This document shows positions 52,816 through 61,864 of a stretch of DNA of 64,000 bases, piece after piece. The notes under the pieces are model-generated. The model had not been told where the DNA came from, did no database searches, and saw nothing but the letters and a program-made list of their open reading frames with translations. Position 1 is the first letter of the stretch, and every line of letters starts with the position of its first letter. Made by a program: the position numbers and the translations under genes. Source of the stretch: Planctomycetia bacterium (lineage in GTDB: Bacteria > Planctomycetota > Planctomycetia > Gemmatales > HRBIN36). The DNA lies in NCBI GenBank assembly GCA_016795155.1, contig JAEUIE010000003.1, positions 182,546 to 246,545 on the forward strand, read 5' to 3'.

Positions 52816-54897
52816 TTACTTCTTTTCCGGCAAAGGTGGCAACTCCTGAATATCAGTGAGTATCGGCAGATCATCAGTTGGTTTTACCGGTAATGCCCCC
52901 AGGTCTTTTACTGCCTCATTCATCGTTTTCGCAGAAACCGGTTTGTTCTCAGGCAGATTGGGTGTGATCATGCCACCCGTTTTTTCGAACAGTGGACCAG
53001 AGCCTGATTCCACGATCACTGCAGCTCCCATTCGCTGCCGGATATGCTCGCTGGCTCTTGCCTGCACACACTCTGGAAGTGGACCATCCATGATCTTGAC
53101 ATTATTGTGAGCCAGGATGGAACCCTTGACCGCTTCAAAGCTGGCCAGTGCAATGTTGTAATTGGCAATAGCACTATGCTCCTGACGCAGCGCTTCCGCC
53201 AGATCACGCTGCGATTCCAGCAGGAAGTTGATCGTTTCCTTACCCGCTTTGTAAGCCTGGTAACGGAGTTTTACCACTTCAGCAGCAGCTTTACGCTGGC
53301 CCACTGCTACTTCGATCACGCGGTGGAATTCGATCAGTTGCCTGATGATCTGTGTCAATTCAAAGATCACCCTCGTTTCATTTTCTTCCAGTGCAATGGC
53401 TCGCTGCATGAGTTGGAATTTCGCACGCTGTACTTCACTGTGCTCGTTGCGGAAGCCTAGTTGCATGGTGTAAGATAAGCCTACGCTCCAGTTCTGGAAC
53501 TGGTTACGCAGCATGGGGTTAAAGGCATTAGAAGCGTCTCCACCATCCAGCCTGTTTCCCAGTCCCTGTACGTCATAATTGGCAAAGGCCCGCAAGTCAG
53601 GCAGCAGTCCGTTTTCAGTTCGCAATACTTCAAAATGGCTGCGTTGAATTTCCAACCTGCTTTGTTTCAGGTCAGGCCGTTCGGAGAGCGCTTCCTGTAT
53701 GGCTGCTGATGAATCGGGTCGGAAAGGCGCTTCGGTCGGAGTGTCTGCCGGTATCAGACGGGTGCCATCTTCCGCGGGCAGGCCAACCAGGTAGCGCAAT
53801 CTTCGTTCAGCTTCGAGGATACCACCCAACGCTTGCACATACTGACTTTGAAAACTGCGGTACTGTGTTTCAACCGTTTTCAGTTCCAGTAGTGTTGCAC
53901 TGCCTGCCTTGTACTTGGCGTTGGCGATGTTCCATGATTCCAGGGCCTGTCGCAATGCGATTTCCCGGCTGTACTTGATCCAGAATGCTTCTTCCAGTCG
54001 CCAGTAGGCTTCTTCCACAACATAACAGAGATTCATGACCCGGCGTTCAAAGTCGATGACTGACTGTTCAGTATTGATACGGCTAAGCAGAATGCCTGGT
54101 ACACGACCGCCTGTTGGAACCTGTGCACGCACACTGCCAGGATGAGAATCGAGCAGTTCGTTGATCCCAACACCAGCATTACGCAACAATGGTTGTTCAA
54201 CACTTAATGAAGTTACAGGCTGATAGGATGGATTGACACGAGCATTCAGATTGGAATATTCATAATCCATATTGAATGAAATGCCTGCCAGTCCACCGGT
54301 TGGCAGGGGTTTCAGCAAGGCATTTTGAAAGGATGCAGTGTCCTGGGCAATGGCAGTCACGCCGGCAAACGCTCCCTGGAATGATGCCAGAGCTGTACCA
54401 ATAGGCCGATCAACCTTGTTCCAGGTCATTCCGCTGCGGAAGAATGCATCGAACTTGGCTAGCGCCTGTTCGATATCGATTGCACGAATGGCAGGATCAT
54501 AGGCAAAGACTCTGATCGCATCCGACTGACTTACCTGACCACCTTGCGGGCCGGAGAATAGTGGCAAGCCACCCTGACTGAAGTTGCGGAAGTTTTCACC
54601 GGTTCGACCACGTTCCAATGCGATCGCGATGCACTCGGCCAGGGTAATGTCACGAGCTTTGGCATCAGGTGAAAGAATAGTACGAATATCACCTTTTTCA
54701 GGTGAACGAAGCATATCTGCAGGTTCTTCACACGCAGGGCCGGTTACGCCGCATAAGGCCTGCTTATTGAGGTTCTTGTAATCAGCCTCGGTCATGAAAT
54801 GATGTTGGGTGCAACCCAACGCACCACAGACCAGGAGTGTACTGCCCAATGCAGCCAGTCTGGTCGCCAACCACCGCCACCGATCCAAGCGACGCAT
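52816..54897 (-). CDS. TolC family outer-membrane efflux protein
   Basis: The 693-residue product starts with a lipoprotein-like signal ending at ALGC, then repeats the TolC alpha-helical pattern twice: NLCYVVEEAYWRLEEAFWIK with YKAGSATLLELKTVETQYRS in the first half, and EDNE-type long helices with YKAGKETINFLLESQRDLAE in the second. TolC-type channels span the outer membrane and connect to efflux or type I secretion pumps. It is about 200 residues longer than E. coli TolC, with extra N- and C-terminal tails. No membrane-fusion or pump gene is adjacent. A perfect palindrome lies 23 nt upstream of the start. Confidence 0.9.
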   Translation of the reverse strand: MRRLDRWRWLATRLAALGSTLLVCGALGCTQHHFMTEADYKNLNKQALCGVTGPACEEPADMLRSPEKGDIRTILSPDAKARDITLAECIAIALERGRTGENFRNFSQGGLPLFSGPQGGQVSQSDAIRVFAYDPAIRAIDIEQALAKFDAFFRSGMTWNKVDRPIGTALASFQGAFAGVTAIAQDTASFQNALLKPLPTGGLAGISFNMDYEYSNLNARVNPSYQPVTSLSVEQPLLRNAGVGINELLDSHPGSVRAQVPTGGRVPGILLSRINTEQSVIDFERRVMNLCYVVEEAYWRLEEAFWIKYSREIALRQALESWNIANAKYKAGSATLLELKTVETQYRSFQSQYVQALGGILEAERRLRYLVGLPAEDGTRLIPADTPTEAPFRPDSSAAIQEALSERPDLKQSRLEIQRSHFEVLRTENGLLPDLRAFANYDVQGLGNRLDGGDASNAFNPMLRNQFQNWSVGLSYTMQLGFRNEHSEVQRAKFQLMQRAIALEENETRVIFELTQIIRQLIEFHRVIEVAVGQRKAAAEVVKLRYQAYKAGKETINFLLESQRDLAEALRQEHSAIANYNIALASFEAVKGSILAHNNVKIMDGPLPECVQARASEHIRQRMGAAVIVESGSGPLFEKTGGMITPNLPENKPVSAKTMNEAVKDLGALPVKPTDDLPILTDIQELPPLPEKK

Positions 54898-54919
54898 GAT
54901 GTTTCCCCTCTCCCCTGCG

Positions 54920-54940
54920 CTGAAGTCGTCACGACTTCAG
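54920..54940. promoter_or_regulatory. Perfect 21-nt palindrome upstream of tolC-like gene
   Basis: CTGAAGTCGT and ACGACTTCAG are exact inverse complements around one central C. It lies 23 nt upstream of the tolC-like start, separated by the ribosome-binding site GAGGGGAAAC. It could be an operator for a dimeric repressor or a 5' hairpin. No other copy is in the window. Confidence 0.5.
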
Positions 54941-55177
54941 GACAGACCCACCCCCGGGTACTGACAGAGTCCGCCATACCGTATATCGGCAAAGATTGCA
55001 ATAATCCCTATGAAAATAAGTAAACCTTGCCGGTTGTAATGAATTCAGGGGCATTGGGAAAGATAGATGAACCACATTGCATGCATTTGGGTAAAGTTCA
55101 CAAATCAGGGAAGCTGTACATTGCATTGATTCGCTGTATTCCATCGTTCTCTGTGCATTTCGCAGTAGATTAACAGC

Positions 55178-56026
55178 ATGATGAAACTGATTATTTTTGG
55201 TTATTTCAACAAGCCCGAAGTGCGTTCCGAACTGGATCGGCTGCGGCCTTTACTTCAGACGCAGCAAATCCTCAAGGAAATTGATCTCGCCGAGCCTGAC
55301 CAGCGCGATCATTCACCAGCGGATCTGGCACTGGTGCTGGGTGGCGATGGAACGATATTGCGTGCGGCTCAATATATGGGCTATCAGCAGATGCCTACGT
55401 TAGGAATCAATCTGGGAAAGCTCGGTTTTCTTGCCGATGTCAAACAGCAGGAAGCCAGCAAGGTATTATCCCATCTTTTTTCGCACGGGTTTGCCATTAC
55501 GGAACATCTGATGATTGAATGTACCGTTACCGGCGGTGGTGCCAGACACAAGATGCTGGGTTTGAATGAAATGGTTATCCATGCTGATCCACCACTTCAT
55601 CTGATCCACATTGACCTCTCAATCGATCAGGAAACGGTGGCTACCTTCAGTGGCGATGGGCTGATTGTCAGCACACCCATCGGCTCAACGGGGCATAATC
55701 TTTCCGCCGGTGGGCCAATCATGCGACAGGAGCTGGCTGCCTTTGTCATCACTCCCATTTGTGCCCATGCACTAACTTATCGACCGCTGGTTGACAGTGC
55801 TGATCGAGTGTTGGGCATCGCATTGCACCCCGGTTCAAACCCGGCAGTGATCAGCATTGATGGGCAAATACAGTTGCCTGTAACTTCAGAACATCGAGTA
55901 GTGATCAGGCAGGCACCCGTGAAGTTTCGTCGTGTCAGAGTTCCTGAACGGAGTTACTACAGCACGTTGCGTGAAAAGCTCTATTGGGCTGTGCAGCCTC
56001 ACGAAAAAATAGAACGAACCAACTGA
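55178..56026 (+). CDS. nadK: NAD kinase
   Basis: The 282-residue product has the NAD kinase signatures: LVLGGDGTILRAAQYMG and, later, FSGDGLIVSTPIGSTGHNLS (with AGGP following), plus GINLGKLGFLADV. The enzyme phosphorylates NAD to NADP. The N-terminal part (IIFGYFNKPEVRSELDRLRP) fits. Two adjacent ATG codons (55178 and 55181) are possible starts. rsmH follows after 8 nt, so they are probably one transcript. Confidence 0.93.
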   Translation: MMKLIIFGYFNKPEVRSELDRLRPLLQTQQILKEIDLAEPDQRDHSPADLALVLGGDGTILRAAQYMGYQQMPTLGINLGKLGFLADVKQQEASKVLSHLFSHGFAITEHLMIECTVTGGGARHKMLGLNEMVIHADPPLHLIHIDLSIDQETVATFSGDGLIVSTPIGSTGHNLSAGGPIMRQELAAFVITPICAHALTYRPLVDSADRVLGIALHPGSNPAVISIDGQIQLPVTSEHRVVIRQAPVKFRRVRVPERSYYSTLREKLYWAVQPHEKIERTN

Positions 56027-56034
56027 GCATTCTC

Positions 56035-56976
56035 ATGCGTCGCAGTACGCCACAAGGCGAACATATTCCGGTCTTGCTCGAAGATGTGTTGACTGTTCTT
56101 CAGCCTCAACCGGGTGAAATCGTCTTCGATGGAACAATCGGGTATGCTGGCCATGCAAGTGAGTTGCTGCATGAGGTTGGTCCTCAGGGCAGGCTGATCG
56201 GTACCGACTTCGATCCAGTTAATCTGCAGAATGCCCGTTTACGACTTGAGCAAGAAGGTTCGACATTCCATCTCGAACACGGAAACTATGCTTCTATTCA
56301 AACGATCTTAGGCAAGCTTGGGATAGACGGCGTAGACATGCTGCTGGTAGACCTCGGAATGTCCAGCATGCAGGTCGATGATCCAGCACGAGGCTTTTCC
56401 TACGTTCGTGAAGGTCCGCTCGATATGAGGATGGACCCGACACGGGGCAAAACAGCAGCTGACCTGCTCATGACACTCTCGGAACAGGAATTGACCGAGG
56501 CTCTGGAGACCATTGGCGACGAACCTAACGCAGCCGTTATTGCCAAGGCCATTGTCACGCACAGGCAGACTGAAATATTCAGTACCACGGTAGAGCTCAG
56601 TCGGCTTATTGGCCATGCTGTTGGTCAGCCTGTCGACCGTGAGCAGGGGCGCAAACTTCGCAAAGGTAAAAAACAATGGGAGATCCATCCTGCAGCTCGC
56701 ACCTTTCAGGTGTTGCGTATTCTGGTTAATCGCGAACTGGCCAACCTGGAACATCTGCTGAGAATACTTCCTGAAGTCTTGAAGCCGGGTGGAAGGGCTG
56801 CCATCATCAGTTTTCACAGTGGCGAAGATCGGCGCGTCAAACGTGCGTTTAAGGAGGGATTTGCAGCGGGATGGTATACAGCCATTGCCGACGAGCCTGT
56901 TCGTCCTCGCTTTGATGAACAGCGACGCAACCCCCGCTCGCGATCAGCGAAATTGCGTTGGGCTATCAAGGCATAA
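56035..56976 (+). CDS. rsmH: 16S rRNA (cytosine-1402-N4)-methyltransferase
   Basis: The 313-residue product starts MRRSTPQGEHIPVLLEDVLT and shows the RsmH SAM fold: IVFDGTIGYAGHASELL, then LLVDLGMSSMQVDDPARGFS and DMRMDPTRGKTAADLL. It ends with RNPRSRSAKLRWAIKA. It methylates C1402 of 16S rRNA in the decoding centre. In most bacteria rsmH lies in the mraZ/dcw cluster. Here it follows nadK and is not beside ftsL, mraY or mur genes, which fits the scattered division genes of planctomycetes. Confidence 0.95.
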   Translation: MRRSTPQGEHIPVLLEDVLTVLQPQPGEIVFDGTIGYAGHASELLHEVGPQGRLIGTDFDPVNLQNARLRLEQEGSTFHLEHGNYASIQTILGKLGIDGVDMLLVDLGMSSMQVDDPARGFSYVREGPLDMRMDPTRGKTAADLLMTLSEQELTEALETIGDEPNAAVIAKAIVTHRQTEIFSTTVELSRLIGHAVGQPVDREQGRKLRKGKKQWEIHPAARTFQVLRILVNRELANLEHLLRILPEVLKPGGRAAIISFHSGEDRRVKRAFKEGFAAGWYTAIADEPVRPRFDEQRRNPRSRSAKLRWAIKA

Positions 56977-57600
56977 TTATTCGGGCAATTTCAAACTTTG
57001 CCAGAGATACCAACTTGCTACCGTGCGATAGGGTGCATAGACTTCACCACGGCTAAGCATGTACTTCTTATCAGGCATGTCCTTCAGTCTATCGAGTCTT
57101 TTGACCGCTGCTCGCAGACCTAAATCATCAATAGGCCAGACATCAGGCCGTACCAGTCCAAACATCAGGAACATTTCAGCTGTCCAGCGACCTATTCCTC
57201 GTACTTCGACCAGATGTTCAATGATGTCATGGTTTTCCAGTTTGGTAAAGCTTTTGAGTGGCAAAACTCCCTCCAGGGTTCGACGTGCCAGATCATGCAT
57301 GGCCTGGGCCTTAGTGGTTGAAAGGCCCACCTTTTTCAATTCCTCAATGGTGATTCGCAGCATCCCCGCTGGCTCAACTTTTCCTGGCTTCAGGCGATCT
57401 CTCAGCCTTTGCTGAATAGTAGCTGCAGCCTTAAGCGATAACATCTGGCTGACTATGGAGTTGACCAGAATGGGGAAATAATCTCGGGGCGGTGTAGGTC
57501 GAGGCTGGAACTCACCTACCTGCTGAATGATTTTCTTCAGAGATCTGTCTCGTTGAAGGGTCCGTAATGCATCGGGCAAATAATGTACGATTGGCGGCAT
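56977..57600 (-). CDS. AlkA-like DNA-3-methyladenine glycosylase (HhH-GPD)
   Basis: The 207-residue product has the HhH-GPD core of AlkA-like glycosylases: PILVNSIVSQMLSLKAAATI, then VRGIGRWTAEMFLMFGL (the helix-hairpin-helix) and WPIDDLGLR with the catalytic Asp (158/159). It excises alkylated purines. The N-terminal extra domain of E. coli AlkA is absent, as in Mag1-type short forms. It starts 9 nt after the YCII gene in a five- to six-gene minus-strand series. Confidence 0.88.
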   Translation of the reverse strand: MPPIVHYLPDALRTLQRDRSLKKIIQQVGEFQPRPTPPRDYFPILVNSIVSQMLSLKAAATIQQRLRDRLKPGKVEPAGMLRITIEELKKVGLSTTKAQAMHDLARRTLEGVLPLKSFTKLENHDIIEHLVEVRGIGRWTAEMFLMFGLVRPDVWPIDDLGLRAAVKRLDRLKDMPDKKYMLSRGEVYAPYRTVASWYLWQSLKLPE

Positions 57601-57609
57601 GGCTGCTTT

Positions 57610-57906
57610 CTACGAATTGCCATCGGGAAGAAGTTGGCGATTGCCAAACACAATCTTCCACGGCTTGATCTGCCACTGGCGGAAGATGCCGTGTTGATGA
57701 AAAGGATCATTCTTGATCAATTGCTGAACTGCTGGCTCATTGTCAGCCTGGTAAATGATCAACGCTCCAGAATCATCCAGCAATGGGCCGGATGCCATCA
57801 ACGATCCTTGCTCAAGCAGCTTCTGCAGATATTGTCGATGTTCTGGTCGTACGGAACTGATCAGTGCAGGGTCATTTTTGTATTCGTATAGAACTGCGAA
57901 CAGCAT
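57610..57906 (-). CDS. YCII-related domain protein
   Basis: The 98-residue protein starts MLFAVLYEYKNDPALISSVR and continues with HRQYLQKLLEQGSLMASGP, DDSGALIIYQADN and NDPFHQHGIF, the YCII pattern with a conserved His. YCII proteins are small ferredoxin-like folds; some are enzymes, most unknown. The ATG at 57906 is chosen as it fits the family start. It lies between the membrane protein and the AlkA-like gene, in tight spacing. Confidence 0.85.
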   Translation of the reverse strand: MLFAVLYEYKNDPALISSVRPEHRQYLQKLLEQGSLMASGPLLDDSGALIIYQADNEPAVQQLIKNDPFHQHGIFRQWQIKPWKIVFGNRQLLPDGNS

Positions 57907-57949
57907 GGAAATCTCGCGAACGTGAACGATATTCCATAGTGCTAAGTGC

Positions 57950-59803
57950 TTACCATTCAATCGTCAAGCGTTCCATCGGTTCGGTCAGACGAATTCTCAG
58001 CATGGGAACACCATCGAAGGGCTGAGGCCACGTTTCCACCCGGGCTTTGGAATTCAGCACACGCATGGGGGTATGATGATGCAGGCTTACTATGACCTGT
58101 CCATTGACAGGTTGTAACTGCGTGAAAGTGATTCTGCGAGGATCATGAAAGGAAATGCGAGCCTGGCCCTCACGGATATAGCTGCTAGTCCGCTCCAGGC
58201 GGATCAGTTTACCACGCTGTGGCAAGTCACAGACTACGACAGAGCCTGGCAATGACATCCATCGCTGTAATGCGGTACTGTTGAATGTAGCAACCCATCC
58301 TATGTTCCAGTCGCGGGCGAAAGCGTCCAGATCGGACATGCTCCATTGATCCATGGGTTTGCCCAGAAACATTCCGTTCACCATGCGTACCTGTAGCGGC
58401 TCGATCAAGACTGATTCGGCACGCCCCAGTCCACCCACTAGCGAACGCTCAGCATAACCCGCCACCAGGGGTGACCATGTCGCATTCTCTCGTGTCTCTT
58501 CCCAGAGGATGCGTGCATCCGAGGTGGTGTGTACCTTCAACTGTTCCACCGTTTGAGCAAGATCAGCAGTCGGCTCAAGTTTCAAATGCCCCAGAGTGTC
58601 AAATTGTGCCAGTCCACGAATTAACTCCTCGCGAAACAGGAAAACCGCCGTACCGGCAAGTACTGTCATCACGATCAGGCTTTGCTGGTAACCACCCAGA
58701 ATTTTGCTGAGATAATCCATCATTGTGGCTAACAGTTTGCCAACAGGTATGGTCGCCAGCCAGACGGCACACCACCACCAGCCGTGTACCTTATCAAGAT
58801 GCAGCGATTGAATTTCCTGGGGCAGTAGTGCTGCAGCTGTGGTGAGAACAATGCCAAAGCTCCATACCAATGCAGATCGGCCGCCAATACCGGGCTGGAG
58901 TGTTTTTGTTCCAAGGAAGCCAATCACCAGGAGCAAGCCGGGCCAGAGCATCAGTTGCAGGTTGGCCTTGATGTTGAAAAATTCCTCCAGGCTGTTGCTG
59001 AATATGAGTTCACGATCTGCCAGCATCCACCAGGTATGCCAGCAATCCCAGATCCATAAGCTGTTCACAACAAGGGCCGCCAGGAATGCCAATATCAATC
59101 CCACAAAACGATGCCAGCGCAGCCTACCAGCTAGCAGCCCAAGGAAGAGAATGAAACAGATTGCCAGCAACAGCAAGATCGCGGGCCAGAAATAGATGGC
59201 AACGGCCGTAGTGCCAAACAAACCGGGAAGTGTCCACCAGCGGGGGCGGGCATACATGCGAACCATTTGAGCCAGGGCCAGCCCCATGGTTGCAGTGCCT
59301 ATGATGACATCAAGTTCGCCTTGCCGTAATAGTTGCACGCCCCATGGGCTCCAGGCGCAGCCAAGAAATAAGAGCAAAGCGCCAGAGATGGCGCCGCTCC
59401 CCAGATTACTCACCCGGCACATGATCCAGAGTGACCAGGGAAGGCTGATCCACATGACCAGCAGCAAAACCTTATACGTTGCCAGCGGGAATTCGGGGTT
59501 CAACAGATGGGCAATGATAGCAAGCCTGCATTCACTCGTGTTCCATGGTGAAATGGTCAGCCCAGCCTGATAGTGATAATCATACGTGCTGGCAGTAGGG
59601 CCTTCTTCATGAATGGTCCTCGCCACCTGACTGCCATAGTAGATGAGGCGGGAGTGTTGCCCTTCAACCAATGGCACTTCTTGCAGCAGCAGATCGAGAT
59701 TACCGCTGAAGAATTCCCAAGTCAGCACGGCATGGACAACGACCAGGCTGAGTGCCAGGGTTCGCAGAAGCCAGTAACAGTGCTGGGTTGGTGTCCGTAC
59801 CAT
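57950..59803 (-). CDS. Polytopic membrane protein of unknown function
   Basis: The 617-residue product has about ten transmembrane segments: an N-terminal WLLRTLALSLVVVHAVL, then a long extracytoplasmic-type stretch, several from about residue 105 to 385, and a C-terminal soluble domain of about 200 residues (from ARILWEETRENATWSPLVAG on). The layout resembles glycosyltransferase-like (GT-C) membrane enzymes with a periplasmic end domain, but no clear catalytic Asp/Glu motif is assigned. It lies between the OlsB-like and YCII genes on the same strand. Confidence 0.65.
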   Translation of the reverse strand: MVRTPTQHCYWLLRTLALSLVVVHAVLTWEFFSGNLDLLLQEVPLVEGQHSRLIYYGSQVARTIHEEGPTASTYDYHYQAGLTISPWNTSECRLAIIAHLLNPEFPLATYKVLLLVMWISLPWSLWIMCRVSNLGSGAISGALLLFLGCAWSPWGVQLLRQGELDVIIGTATMGLALAQMVRMYARPRWWTLPGLFGTTAVAIYFWPAILLLLAICFILFLGLLAGRLRWHRFVGLILAFLAALVVNSLWIWDCWHTWWMLADRELIFSNSLEEFFNIKANLQLMLWPGLLLVIGFLGTKTLQPGIGGRSALVWSFGIVLTTAAALLPQEIQSLHLDKVHGWWWCAVWLATIPVGKLLATMMDYLSKILGGYQQSLIVMTVLAGTAVFLFREELIRGLAQFDTLGHLKLEPTADLAQTVEQLKVHTTSDARILWEETRENATWSPLVAGYAERSLVGGLGRAESVLIEPLQVRMVNGMFLGKPMDQWSMSDLDAFARDWNIGWVATFNSTALQRWMSLPGSVVVCDLPQRGKLIRLERTSSYIREGQARISFHDPRRITFTQLQPVNGQVIVSLHHHTPMRVLNSKARVETWPQPFDGVPMLRIRLTEPMERLTIEW

Positions 59804-59856
59804 AACGGCCTATGGTACTCTTTCGATGAAAACGTGCAAAGATCAGTCGTCAGTAG

Positions 59857-60651
59857 CTAATCTCGTCGTCCCAGGTAACGTGTGCGGAAACTCGGGGTCA
59901 GATGTTCCAGGTCAAGCAACGTCAGGAAATCAATCGTCTTGAAATCACGATCAATGGCAGGTTCGCCACAGATATAAGCCCCGATCATCAGATACATGCG
60001 GAGCAGCTTGGGTGGGTCAGGAAGTTCTTCCGGCAATGGCGCGGTGAGCAATGGCAGTCGATAGGTTTCTGTGGGTAGTGTTTGCAGCCATTCTGGAGCA
60101 AGGTGTTGCTGGAGACGGGCATAGGTTGACCAGCCTTCCAGTGCGTCTTGCGAGGTAAGTGAGGAGCAACCGATCAGGTATCGCGCACCAACTTCCTGGG
60201 CAAACCGGGAAATGCCGTGCCATAGCAGGTTGATGACATCGTAACTGCGAAAATCCTGATGCACACACGCACGACCCAATTCGATGACTTCATCCCTAAT
60301 TGATTCGTAAGGCGTAAAATCAAACTCCAGTTCGCTGTAATATCCTTTGCAGAGCAGGGCGGTTCGGCCGGATTGCATGCGGTAAGTTCCCACAATGCGT
60401 GATGAGGGAAAATGCTCAACAATCAGGTGTTCACACACTGCATCAAACGGATCAATGTCTTCGCCGGTGGAGTAGGCTGAATCGAGCCCTTCCTTCAGTT
60501 CCAGATTGAAAACCTCAAAGCGAAGTCGATAGGCAGCACGCCGTTCTGCCTCGCTGGTTGCCAGTCGCAGCACATAATCGCGGTGGCGAATATGGATCTC
60601 TGGCAATACGTGCGAACGTCGATTCAGCAGGTATTTGTCTAATGTGTTCAT
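59857..60651 (-). CDS. OlsB-like GNAT N-acyltransferase
   Basis: The 264-residue product has the OlsB pattern: RLATSEAERRAAYRLRFEVF, then EDIDPFDAVCEHLIV, IVGTYRMQSG, a conserved ELGRACVHQDFR and YLIGCSSL. OlsB makes lyso-ornithine lipid by acylating ornithine from acyl-ACP. The related family seen in exosortase loci is also possible. No OlsA-type acyltransferase is adjacent, so the lipid role is inference. It lies in a minus-strand series with a membrane protein downstream and a kinase-like gene upstream. Confidence 0.78.
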   Translation of the reverse strand: MNTLDKYLLNRRSHVLPEIHIRHRDYVLRLATSEAERRAAYRLRFEVFNLELKEGLDSAYSTGEDIDPFDAVCEHLIVEHFPSSRIVGTYRMQSGRTALLCKGYYSELEFDFTPYESIRDEVIELGRACVHQDFRSYDVINLLWHGISRFAQEVGARYLIGCSSLTSQDALEGWSTYARLQQHLAPEWLQTLPTETYRLPLLTAPLPEELPDPPKLLRMYLMIGAYICGEPAIDRDFKTIDFLTLLDLEHLTPSFRTRYLGRRD

Positions 60652-60864
60652 GACTTCGTGCCATGGCCCAGAAATGAACGATGTACTTCATCGTTACCAT
60701 CCATGTGGGATATGTATAGAGTCCCGTTCCACATCGACTTTGTCAAGCCATGTTGAGCATACGGCACGAAACTTTCCGCATTCGTTCACTGGAGCTTGTT
60801 ACGTTGTTCATCAAAAAAACACGGAAGACAACTTGCATGAATATGCTGTGAAGAGATCTGCTGA

Positions 60865-61821
60865 TTATGCATCGAGTTGAATGGAACCCAGAACTGGTTT
60901 GCCTAGTTCGTTCAACGTTTTGATGACAGCTTCCTGTTGTGCCAGAGGCTGCCCTGTTGCAGGGAGCACGATGCAGGTGGAATCCGTTGTTTCAGCAAGT
61001 ACCAGACCCAGTGGCGAATGAGGAAACGACGGCCCCAGCAGCAGAATGTGCCGATAGTGTTTGGTCAACTCATGCAAAACAGAATGGGTTCTGCTAGCCC
61101 ACGATTGCGTGTTGGACCAGGCGAGTCGTTTGCCCGGGCCGACCAGGTCGAGCCAGTTTTTCCCCGTCTGCTGGAGTGCTTCACCCAGTGAGGAACCAGT
61201 CATCAGTTCTTCCCAGCCGGGCGCATGTGTCAGACCGAAATAGCAGGCAAGATCATCGCCCGGTGTACTGCGTGCTGCATCGATCAGTACCAGCGGATGG
61301 CGCGTGATATCTGCCCACGCACAACCGAGGTTGACCACGAGTTCTGATACCGACTGTTGCTGCAAAGGCAGCAGTGTCAATGATCGGCCTTGAATCTGGG
61401 TGAGTTCCTGGATCAGTTGTTCAGCCAGTGAACGGTATTCACGGGAAAGCAAAGCTTCCGGCTGATGCACTACCACCACTTCGTCTGCAATGTGCCGCAA
61501 TGAAACTGGCGCTGCAGGCTCAGCTATTGAAAAGTTCAGTTTCGGATGTGGCTCAGACAGCAATCTTGCTTCATAGACGGTTTTCCTGGCTGGTGGTACT
61601 GGTTCTTGTATGACCGGAGCAACTGTCGTGGCTCGGAGATGAACCGGCTGACGCGGTTCATCGTCATTCGGCACTTCATAAAACGGCATGACGACGTGGT
61701 CTTCGACTTGTGACAGTTCATGCTCGGTGGACAGAACCTGCAGCCTGGGCGACGTCCCGGCAAGCGGTACAGCAGGCATGGTTGTACCACGTTGTTTCAT
61801 GCTGTCGTAGAGCTTGCCCAT
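60865..61821 (-). CDS. BY-kinase-like protein lacking the P-loop
   Basis: The 318-residue product starts MGKLYDSMKQRGT, like the MSKIYEALKRA start of exopolysaccharide tyrosine autokinases. The later part has the autokinase outline: YRSLAEQLIQEL, a VLIDAARSTPGDDL Walker A'-like region, FGLTHAPGWEELMTGSSLGE and LDLVGPGKR. But the P-loop position (residues 150-166) reads LLPLQQQSVSELVVNLG, with no GxGKS/T, and there is no C-terminal Tyr cluster. It is therefore probably inactive as a kinase. The neighbouring ATPase (44 nt upstream) resembles XrtA-associated ATPases. A long Pro/Glu-rich N-terminal part precedes the fold. Confidence 0.75.
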   Translation of the reverse strand: MGKLYDSMKQRGTTMPAVPLAGTSPRLQVLSTEHELSQVEDHVVMPFYEVPNDDEPRQPVHLRATTVAPVIQEPVPPARKTVYEARLLSEPHPKLNFSIAEPAAPVSLRHIADEVVVVHQPEALLSREYRSLAEQLIQELTQIQGRSLTLLPLQQQSVSELVVNLGCAWADITRHPLVLIDAARSTPGDDLACYFGLTHAPGWEELMTGSSLGEALQQTGKNWLDLVGPGKRLAWSNTQSWASRTHSVLHELTKHYRHILLLGPSFPHSPLGLVLAETTDSTCIVLPATGQPLAQQEAVIKTLNELGKPVLGSIQLDA

Positions 61822-61864
61822 GTGCGTTCCTGTTTTGGCTTCCAGCAGCCTGCGTTGTGTTGTG

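Noticed and set aside
55837..55856. T-arm-like CCCGGTTCAAACCCGG in nadK
   Set aside because: It lies inside the conserved nadK frame and the rest of a tRNA is missing.
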